Positions 14,589 to 19,831 of a stretch of 19,831 nucleotides of DNA are shown piece after piece. A model generated the notes under the pieces. That model saw only the letters and a list, made by a program, of their open reading frames with translations. It had not been told where the DNA came from and searched no databases. The position numbers were made by a program, and so were the translations under genes. The first letter of the stretch is position 1. Every line of letters starts with the position of its first letter. The DNA lies in the NCBI GenBank assembly GCA_002314195.1, contig DCCQ01000023.1, positions 11,123 to 30,953 of the forward strand, given 5' to 3'. This DNA comes from Bacteroidales bacterium UBA1077 (GTDB taxonomy: Bacteria > Bacteroidota > Bacteroidia > Bacteroidales > UBA932).

Positions 14589-15929
14589 TTACATTCCGGA
14601 GCGTCCGCTGATACGTCCGGTCTTCATCAGACCGTCATAATGACGCATCAGAAGATAACTCTCTATCTGCTGCAGAGTGTCAAGGACAACTCCGACAAGA
14701 ATCAACAGCGAGGTACCGCCGTAGAAACTTGCGAACTGGTCCTGAACACCCATAATCCTGGCAAAAGCAGGAAGAATGGCGATGATGGCGAGGAATATAG
14801 AGCCAGGCAATGTCACCTTTGACATAATTGAGTCAAGGTAACTAACCGTGGCCTTTCCAGGCTTCACACCAGGGATGAATCCACCGTTCTTCTTCATGTC
14901 CTCGGCCATCATGGTAGGGTTCACCGTGACGGCGGTGTAGAAATATGTGAAGATCACAACGAGGAATCCGAAGATCAGGTTGTACCAGAATCCGGTGTAG
15001 TTGCCGAGAGTGGCCGCGAGTCCTCTTGTCGCGTCAAAGCGGGAGAACAGAAGCGGGAACAGCATCAAGGCCTGGGCGAAGATGATAGGCATAACGCCGG
15101 CGGCATTGATTTTCAGAGGGATGTACTGGCGTACACCACCATACTGTCTGTTGCCGACAACTCTCTTGGCATATTGTACAGGGACCCTTCTGACACCCTG
15201 CACAAGGGCGATGGTCGCCACAATGACAAGGAACCAGATGATGAGTTCTACAATCAGGGCGATAGGACCGCCACCGGCTGTGGTGCTGAGTTTTGTACCG
15301 ATTTCACTTACGAGGGCAAAAGGCAGACGGGCGACGATACCTATCATGATGATAAGGGAAATACCATTGCCTATACCTCTGTCGGTAATCCTCTCACCAA
15401 GCCACATGACGAACATCGAACCAGACATCAGGATGATGGTGGCGACGAGGTTGTACATGAACCTGCTCCAGCCAAGCTGGGTTTCCGCGAGGAAAGCTGC
15501 GCCTGGAATCTGACTGTGGATGGAAGCGATATACGCCGGTCCCTGGATGCAGAGAATAAGGATGGTGAGGTACCTGGTAAGCTGATTCATCTTCCTGCGG
15601 CCGCTCTCACCCTCCATCTGGAGTTTCCTGAAGTAAGGGACGAACATGCCCAGAAGCTGAATCACGATTGACGCGGAGATGTACGGCATCACTCCCAACG
15701 CGAAGATGGAAGCGTTACCGAAGGCACCTCCGGAGAACATATTCAAAAGACCGACGAGTCCCTGCTGGGTGCTGTCCTGAAGGGAAGCGAGCAAGGTCGT
15801 GTCGATACCAGGCAGCACGATGAAGCAACCCAGCCTGTAAACCAGGATGAGAAGGAACGTGTAGCCGAGCCTCGTACGGAGTTCCTCGATCTTGAAGATG
15901 TTCTTGATGGTTTCGATAAACTTCTTCAT
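14589..15929 (-). CDS. secY: Protein translocase channel subunit SecY
   Basis: SecY forms the protein-conducting channel of the SecYEG translocon in the inner membrane. The 446-residue protein has the expected series of about ten hydrophobic segments. Recognisable family segments include RLGCFIVLPGIDTTLLAS near the N-terminus (TM1 and plug region), GIGNGISLIIMIGIVARLP, the cytoplasmic-loop RRVPVQYAKRVVG, and the C-terminal LLMRHYDGLMKTGRISGR, which is typical of Bacteroidota. It begins 2 bp after rplO. Confidence 0.98.
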   Translation of the reverse strand: MKKFIETIKNIFKIEELRTRLGYTFLLILVYRLGCFIVLPGIDTTLLASLQDSTQQGLVGLLNMFSGGAFGNASIFALGVMPYISASIVIQLLGMFVPYFRKLQMEGESGRRKMNQLTRYLTILILCIQGPAYIASIHSQIPGAAFLAETQLGWSRFMYNLVATIILMSGSMFVMWLGERITDRGIGNGISLIIMIGIVARLPFALVSEIGTKLSTTAGGGPIALIVELIIWFLVIVATIALVQGVRRVPVQYAKRVVGNRQYGGVRQYIPLKINAAGVMPIIFAQALMLFPLLFSRFDATRGLAATLGNYTGFWYNLIFGFLVVIFTYFYTAVTVNPTMMAEDMKKNGGFIPGVKPGKATVSYLDSIMSKVTLPGSIFLAIIAILPAFARIMGVQDQFASFYGGTSLLILVGVVLDTLQQIESYLLMRHYDGLMKTGRISGRSGM

Positions 15930-15931
15930 CG

Positions 15932-16384
15932 TTATTTGCCGATTACGATTGTCTTACCACCGGCAGCCTCAATCTTGGCGACAGCGGAAGCCGAGAAAGC
16001 ATCAGCTGTGACAGTGACCGCGGCGGAGATCTCACCGTTGCCAAGAACCTTCACAAGCTCCTTGGTGTCCGCGAGTCCCGCAGCCTTGATGTCCTCAATG
16101 CCGATCTCAGTCTTTCCAAGCTGCTCGGAAAGGGCCTGGATAGCAGCCACATTGACTGCCTTGTACTCAATTCTGGTAGGGTTCTTGAATCCGAACTTAG
16201 GAACACGTCTCTGGATAGGCATCTGTCCACCCTCAAAACCGATCTTATGTTCGTAGCCAGCGCGGGCCTGCGCACCTTTGGTACCACGGGTGGAAGTGCC
16301 ACCCTTACCGGAACCCTGTCCGCGGCCAAGACGCTTGCTGTTATGGGTTGCACCCTTTGCAGGTTTCAAATTTTCCAGTTTCAT
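15932..16384 (-). CDS. rplO: 50S ribosomal protein L15 (uL15)
   Basis: uL15 is a 23S rRNA-binding protein with a long Gly/Arg-rich N-terminal extension and a globular C-terminal domain. The 150-residue sequence has RLGRGQGSGKGGTSTRG, GFEGGQMPIQRRVPKFGF and a C-terminal domain ending GGKTIVIGK. A strong Shine-Dalgarno sequence (AAGGAGG, plus 16393-16399) sits 8 nt before the ATG, unusual in this operon. Confidence 0.98.
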   Translation of the reverse strand: MKLENLKPAKGATHNSKRLGRGQGSGKGGTSTRGTKGAQARAGYEHKIGFEGGQMPIQRRVPKFGFKNPTRIEYKAVNVAAIQALSEQLGKTEIGIEDIKAAGLADTKELVKVLGNGEISAAVTVTADAFSASAVAKIEAAGGKTIVIGK

Positions 16385-16392
16385 CTCTTCGT

Positions 16393-16399
16393 CCTCCTT
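16393..16399 (-). promoter_or_regulatory. Strong Shine-Dalgarno sequence before rplO
   Basis: The minus strand reads AAGGAGG with an 8-nt spacer to the ATG of rplO. Most genes in this window have AT-rich upstream regions with no purine-rich box, as expected for Bacteroidota, so this near-perfect match stands out. Confidence 0.7.
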
Positions 16400-16400
16400 A

Positions 16401-16580
16401 TTAGATTTCTTCTACTGTTACAAGGTGACGGATCTTGGCAAGCTGGCCTTCTGTCACCGGAGTCTTCTCGACCTCCACGGTCTGGTGCATTCTGCGGATG
16501 CCAAGGGTAGTCAGATTAGCGATCTGCCTTTTGGTGCATCCGTTCTTGCTTCTTACTTGAGTTATCTTAAGTTTTGCCAT
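16401..16580 (-). CDS. rpmD: 50S ribosomal protein L30 (uL30)
   Basis: This 59-residue protein was found by reading the gap between rplO and rpsE. It begins MAKLKITQVRSKNGCTKRQI and continues with ANLTTLGIRRMHQTVEVEKT, both typical of bacterial uL30. Its position between rpsE and rplO is the standard spc order. An AGGAGA (plus 16588-16593) lies 7 nt before the ATG, just after the rpsE stop codon. Confidence 0.97.
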   Translation of the reverse strand: MAKLKITQVRSKNGCTKRQIANLTTLGIRRMHQTVEVEKTPVTEGQLAKIRHLVTVEEI

Positions 16581-16587
16581 AACTGTG

Positions 16588-16593
16588 TCTCCT
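16588..16593 (-). promoter_or_regulatory. Shine-Dalgarno-like sequence before rpmD
   Basis: The minus strand reads AGGAGA, 7 nt upstream of the rpmD ATG and within 2 bp of the rpsE stop codon. It is the second of three such boxes clustered in this operon. Confidence 0.55.
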
Positions 16594-16594
16594 G

Positions 16595-17113
16595 CTAACC
16601 GTTAAACACTTTACTCATAGGAATTCCACGGAGACCGGCCACGGTGTAGGCATCTCTCATTTGCGTAAGGGCGGTGACAGTGGCTTTCACAAGGTTGTGA
16701 GGGTTGGATGACCCCTTTGACTTTGCAAGCACATTCTGAATGCCAGCCGACTCGAACACGGCACGCATGGCACCACCTGCCTTCACACCGGTACCAGGGG
16801 CAGCCGGCTTCATGAACACTATTGAGCCTCCAAACTTGGATTCCTGCTCGTGTGGAATGGTTGTGTTGATGATAGGAATCTTCACGAGATTCTTCTTGGC
16901 GTCCTCAACACCCTTAGCGATGGCGGCAGTTACCTCATTGGCTTTTCCAAGACCATAACCAACAACGCCGTTCTCGTCACCCACAACCACAATAGCGGCA
17001 AAGCGGAAGTGACGACCACCCTTAGTGACCTTTGTCACTCTCTGGATGGCGACCAATCTGTCCTTTAATTCAAGATCAGAAGTCTTTACTCTTTTAACAT
17101 TTGTATTTGCCAT
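16595..17113 (-). CDS. rpsE: 30S ribosomal protein S5 (uS5)
   Basis: uS5 lies near the mRNA entry channel and affects decoding accuracy. The 172-residue protein has the N-terminal double-stranded-RNA-binding-like domain (KGGRHFRFAAIVVVGDENGV, then GYGLGKANEV) and the C-terminal domain (GGSIVFMKPAAPGTGVKAGG). It is 10 bp after rplR and 14 bp before rpmD. Confidence 0.98.
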   Translation of the reverse strand: MANTNVKRVKTSDLELKDRLVAIQRVTKVTKGGRHFRFAAIVVVGDENGVVGYGLGKANEVTAAIAKGVEDAKKNLVKIPIINTTIPHEQESKFGGSIVFMKPAAPGTGVKAGGAMRAVFESAGIQNVLAKSKGSSNPHNLVKATVTALTQMRDAYTVAGLRGIPMSKVFNG

Positions 17114-17123
17114 AGTCTTTCAA

Positions 17124-17486
17124 TTAGAAAATAAGGCCACCTTCACGGGCAGCGTCGGCCAAACTTTTAACTCTACCGTGATAGAGGTAACCTCCACGGT
17201 CAAAAGAGATGGTGGTGATTCCTTTCTCCTTGGCACGCTCGGCGATCGCCTTTCCGACGATGGCTGCGGCGTCTATGCCGTTCTTGCCCTTGCACTCAGC
17301 GGCAAGTACCTTGTCATTGGAAGCGGCGGCGACAAGTGTCACGCCTCTCTCATCGTCCACAACCTGGACGTAGATCTGCTTGTTGCTTCTGAAGACAACC
17401 ATTCTTGGCCTCTCAGCTGTTCCATTGACATGCTTGCGGATGCGGTAATGGACTCTTCTTCTTCTTTCTATTCTATTCAATGCCAT
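17124..17486 (-). CDS. rplR: 50S ribosomal protein L18 (uL18)
   Basis: uL18 binds 5S rRNA in the central protuberance, together with uL5. The 120-residue length is usual, with RRRVHYRIRKHVNGTAERPR near the N-terminus and the C-terminal DRGGYLYHGRVKSLADAARE. It follows rplF by 15 bp. A perfect AGGAGG (plus 17495-17500) lies 8 nt upstream of the ATG. Confidence 0.98.
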   Translation of the reverse strand: MALNRIERRRRVHYRIRKHVNGTAERPRMVVFRSNKQIYVQVVDDERGVTLVAAASNDKVLAAECKGKNGIDAAAIVGKAIAERAKEKGITTISFDRGGYLYHGRVKSLADAAREGGLIF

Positions 17487-17494
17487 ATCTATGT

Positions 17495-17500
17495 CCTCCT
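17495..17500 (-). promoter_or_regulatory. Strong Shine-Dalgarno sequence before rplR
   Basis: The minus strand reads AGGAGG with an 8-nt spacer to the rplR start codon, located in the 15-bp gap after rplF. It is as strong as the rplO site and unlike the upstream regions of neighbouring genes. Confidence 0.7.
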
Positions 17501-17501
17501 A

Positions 17502-18062
17502 TTATTTAGCTCCGGCAGTCTTACCGGCCTTGCGGCGAAGCTGCTCGCCGGCGAACTTGATACCCTTGCCCTTGTAAGGTTCAGGCTTGCGGAGTGAACG
17601 AATCTTGGCGGCAACCTGTCCGATGAGCTGCTTGTCGATGCTCTTGAGGATAAGGACAGGGTTCTCACCTTTCTTTACATCAGGAACCTCAGCCTTGATC
17701 TCTGGAGCAAGCATCAGCTGAATGTCGTGTGAGTAACCGAGGGAGAAAGTCAGGAGCTGACCCTGAGCAGCCACACGATAACCTACACCGACAAATTCCT
17801 GCTTGGTCTGGTAACCAGTTGAGACTCCGACTACCATGTTGTGCACGAGTGCGCGGTAAAGACCGTGCATCGAACGATGTCTTGGCTGATTGGTAGGGCG
17901 GGTGAATTTGATTTCATTATCCTCGATGGTGACGGTGATGTCCGGATCAACTTTCTGGCTCAACTCACCAAGAGGTCCTTTAACCTTCACAACGTTGCCA
18001 GGGAGAACTTCAACGCTCACCTTGTCCGGAAGGCTTACAGGCAATTTACCGATTCTTGACAT
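17502..18062 (-). CDS. rplF: 50S ribosomal protein L6 (uL6)
   Basis: uL6 has two similar domains and sits at the base of the L7/L12 stalk near the factor-binding site. The 186-residue protein begins MSRIGKLPVSLPDKVSVEVL and holds the C-terminal signature KPEPYKGKGIKFAGEQLRRK. It is 18 bp after rpsH. Confidence 0.98.
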   Translation of the reverse strand: MSRIGKLPVSLPDKVSVEVLPGNVVKVKGPLGELSQKVDPDITVTIEDNEIKFTRPTNQPRHRSMHGLYRALVHNMVVGVSTGYQTKQEFVGVGYRVAAQGQLLTFSLGYSHDIQLMLAPEIKAEVPDVKKGENPVLILKSIDKQLIGQVAAKIRSLRKPEPYKGKGIKFAGEQLRRKAGKTAGAK

Positions 18063-18080
18063 TATTCTTTTCTTTAATCG

Positions 18081-18476
18081 TTAATAAACATAGCAAATAA
18101 CCTCGCCACCGACATTCAGGTTCTTGGCCTCTTTGTCAGTGACAACGCCCTTTGAGGTAGAGAGGATGGCGATGCCGAGTCCGTTCAGAACTCTAGGCAT
18201 GTTCTCAACGTCAGCATAGACTCTCATACCAGGAGTTGACACGCGCTTGATTTTCTTGATGGCGGCCATCTTGGTCTGAGGGTGATACTTCAGAGCGATC
18301 TTGATGGTGTTGTAAGGGGTTCCTTCAACAATCTTGTAGCTGAGGATGTAGCCCTTCTCACAAAGGATCTCTGTGATGGCCACCTTCATCTTGGAAGAAG
18401 GGATCTCAACGATCTTCTTTCCTGCCAGGTAGGCGTTGCGGACCCTTGTAAGATAATCTGCAATTGGATCAGTCAT
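18081..18476 (-). CDS. rpsH: 30S ribosomal protein S8 (uS8)
   Basis: uS8 is a primary 16S rRNA binder of the 30S platform and, in E. coli, the repressor of the spc operon. The 131-residue protein begins MTDPIADYLTRVRNAYLAGK and ends NVGGEVICYVY. The 76-bp gap to rpsN upstream is the longest in the operon; see the separate finding. Confidence 0.98.
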   Translation of the reverse strand: MTDPIADYLTRVRNAYLAGKKIVEIPSSKMKVAITEILCEKGYILSYKIVEGTPYNTIKIALKYHPQTKMAAIKKIKRVSTPGMRVYADVENMPRVLNGLGIAILSTSKGVVTDKEAKNLNVGGEVICYVY

Positions 18477-18552
18477 TGTTTTTTGATTTTTAAGATCGAC
18501 GCCCCGGGAGGGACGCCCGATATCCGATTGTTAATAAAATAATATGTTGCTG

Positions 18553-18822
18553 TTACCAGCTAGCTTTCTTGACGCCCGGGATGAGACCGTTGCTTGCCAT
18601 CTCACGGAACTGGATTCTGCTGAGTCCGAAAGCTCTCATATAGCCCTTTGGACGGCCGGTGAGAGAGCAGCGGTTGTGCAGACGGACAGGAGAAGCGTTC
18701 TTTGGGAGCTTGTCAAGAGCAGCCCAGTCTCCAGCCTCTTTAAGAGCCTGCCTCTTTGCGGCATACTTGGCAACCAGTTTCGCGCGCTTAACCTCGCGGG
18801 CTTTCATTGATTCTTTTGCCAT
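18553..18822 (-). CDS. rpsN: 30S ribosomal protein S14 (uS14), zinc-independent form
   Basis: uS14 lies in the 30S head. The 89-residue length marks the longer zinc-free form rather than the 61-residue zinc-binding one, and only a single Cys is present (in NRCSLTGRPKGYMRAFGLSR). The N-terminal MAKESMKAREVKRAKLVAKY and the C-terminal GLIPGVKKASW are typical. It starts 5 bp after the rplE stop. Confidence 0.98.
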   Translation of the reverse strand: MAKESMKAREVKRAKLVAKYAAKRQALKEAGDWAALDKLPKNASPVRLHNRCSLTGRPKGYMRAFGLSRIQFREMASNGLIPGVKKASW

Positions 18823-18827
18823 ATTCC

Positions 18828-19430
18828 TTAGTTATTATGTTTCTTGAAAGGCAGACCGAACGCGGCGAGGAGTGCGTGAGCCTCTTCGTCGGTCTTGGCT
18901 GTGGTGACGAACGTGATCTCCATTCCGTGGATTCTCGGGTTCTTGTCGATGTCCACCTCAGGGAAAATGATCTGCTCCTTGAGACCGAGAGTGTAGTTTC
19001 CTCTTCCGTCCATCTTCTCGGCGATTCCGTTGAAGTCTCTGATTCGAGGGAGCGAGATGCGGATGAGCCTCTCAAGGAACTCGTACATCTTCACGTCACG
19101 AAGGGTGACCTTCACTCCGATAGGCATGCCCTTACGAAGACGGAAGTTGGAAACGTCCTTTCTGGATGTGGTGAGAAGCGGCTTCTGACCTACGATCTTC
19201 GCGAGTTCCTCAGCCGCCTCCTCAACAAGTTTCTTGTCATTGGTGGCCTCGCCGATTCCTTCGTTGATGGTAATCTTGACGAGTTTAGGAACCTGCATAA
19301 CAGTCGTGTAAGAGAACTGCTTCATGAGCTTCTCCACGATCTCTTCCTTGTAAACCTTCTTGAGGGAAGGAACATATCCTGCAGGAAGCGCCTGCGCTTC
19401 AGCCGGTTTGTTTGTAGCTTTCTTTGCCAT
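18828..19430 (-). CDS. rplE: 50S ribosomal protein L5 (uL5)
   Basis: uL5 binds 5S rRNA and contacts P-site tRNA and the 30S head. The 200-residue protein shows KITINEGIGEATNDKKLVEE, TLRDVKMYEFLERLIRISLP and DKNPRIHGMEITFVTTAKTD. It is about 15-20 residues longer than most, through an N-terminal Lys/Ala-rich stretch (MAKKATNKPAEAQALPAG). It starts 2 bp after the rplX stop. A GGAGAGGAG upstream is also the end of rplX coding sequence, so its role as a ribosome-binding site is uncertain. Confidence 0.98.
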   Translation of the reverse strand: MAKKATNKPAEAQALPAGYVPSLKKVYKEEIVEKLMKQFSYTTVMQVPKLVKITINEGIGEATNDKKLVEEAAEELAKIVGQKPLLTTSRKDVSNFRLRKGMPIGVKVTLRDVKMYEFLERLIRISLPRIRDFNGIAEKMDGRGNYTLGLKEQIIFPEVDIDKNPRIHGMEITFVTTAKTDEEAHALLAAFGLPFKKHNN

Positions 19431-19432
19431 AG

Positions 19433-19756
19433 TTACTTAATCTCCTCTCCTGATTTCTTAGCGTAACGGATCTTCTTTCCGTCCACGAACTTGTAGCCCA
19501 CTCTCGTCGGCGTCGGCTTGTTCTGAGCAGGGTCGATGAGCTGAACGTTGGAAACGTGGATTCCGGCTTCCTGCTTTACGATGCCGCCCTGAGGCTGCTT
19601 AGCGTTTGGCTTTGTGTGCTTGCTGACAACGTTGACACCCTCAACGATGACGCGATCCTTGGCAGGGATGACGGTCAGGACCTTACCGGTCTTGCCCTTG
19701 TCGTTACCGGCATTCACATACACGGTGTCACCCTTCTTAATGTGTAACTTTTTCAT
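19433..19756 (-). CDS. rplX: 50S ribosomal protein L24 (uL24)
   Basis: uL24 initiates 50S assembly and sits at the exit tunnel. The 107-residue protein (ATG at 19756, MKKLHIKKGDTVYVNAGNDK) carries a KOW motif (NDKGKTGKVLTVIPAKDRVI) and the segment NVVSKHTKPNAKQPQGGIVK. An in-frame TTG nine bases upstream is a less likely start. It follows rplN by 12 bp. Confidence 0.97.
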   Translation of the reverse strand: MKKLHIKKGDTVYVNAGNDKGKTGKVLTVIPAKDRVIVEGVNVVSKHTKPNAKQPQGGIVKQEAGIHVSNVQLIDPAQNKPTPTRVGYKFVDGKKIRYAKKSGEEIK

Positions 19757-19768
19757 AATTTTCAATGA

Positions 19769-19831
19769 TTAAAGGACCTCCGGCGCCAGTGAAACAATCT
19801 TCATGTAGTTCTCACGCAGCTCTCTGGCCAC
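19769..19831 (-). CDS. rplN: 50S ribosomal protein L14 (uL14), C-terminal fragment
   Basis: Only the last 20 codons and the stop are inside the window; the gene continues past the right edge. The visible end, VARELRENYMKIVSLAPEVL, matches the conserved uL14 C-terminus, and the position upstream of rplX is the standard spc order. It is cut by the window edge, not broken. Confidence 0.92.
   Translation of the reverse strand: MARELRENYMKIVSLAPEVL

Noticed and set aside
18807..19466. 219-residue ORF antisense to rplE
   Set aside because: It covers the whole of rplE on the other strand, which is unambiguous; no family match is seen for the antisense product.

Overview
The window is a stretch of a Bacteroidota chromosome, most likely order Bacteroidales. 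The genus cannot be fixed from the sequence. Support comes from the protein variants seen (HppA, SecY, ribosomal proteins), from promoter-like elements of the Bacteroidota type (TAnnTTTG with an upstream TTG/TTTG), and from the near absence of Shine-Dalgarno sequences. The core genes are moderately GC-rich: positions 3301-3360 hold 35 G+C of 60. The ATPase gene at the left edge is visibly poorer: positions 481-540 hold 21 of 60.

Region 1 (1-1922) looks accessory. A 444-residue AAA+ ATPase of the DUF4143 type, with a PD-(D/E)XK-like C-terminal motif, sits between copies of one degenerate 33-bp repeat: five phased units upstream and two downstream, all in the same orientation. A separate 23-bp tandem repeat lies just behind the gene. 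This is the part of the window least explained by known biology.

Region 2 (1923-8103) is housekeeping. smpB (minus) diverges from a plus-strand operon of an M16 lipoprotein peptidase, miaA (tRNA i6A modification) and purE (purine synthesis). The 255-bp divergent region carries promoter-like elements for both sides and an imperfect dyad that spans them. purE converges on a LacI-family regulator gene; the two stop codons share one CTAG.

Region 3 (8104-10467) holds hppA, a membrane ion-pumping pyrophosphatase. Its residues point to the K+-dependent, possibly dual Na+/H+-pumping type. It lies 30 bp upstream of the lacI-type gene on the same strand, so the two probably form one operon. The leader contains a promoter-like -7 box, a T-tailed hairpin, and the strong intrinsic terminator of the ribosomal operon.

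Region 4 (10468-19831) is the joined spc-alpha ribosomal protein operon on the minus strand. In transcription order it reads rplN (partial), rplX, rplE, rpsN, rpsH, rplF, rplR, rpsE, rpmD, rplO, secY, map, infA, rpmJ, rpsM, rpsK, rpsD, rpoA, rplQ. Gene order is canonical and most gaps are 2-37 bp. It makes ribosomal proteins together with the translocon pore (SecY), methionine aminopeptidase, IF-1 and the RNA polymerase alpha subunit, and ends at the terminator near 10420. No rRNA, tRNA, CRISPR array, transposase or phage gene was seen.
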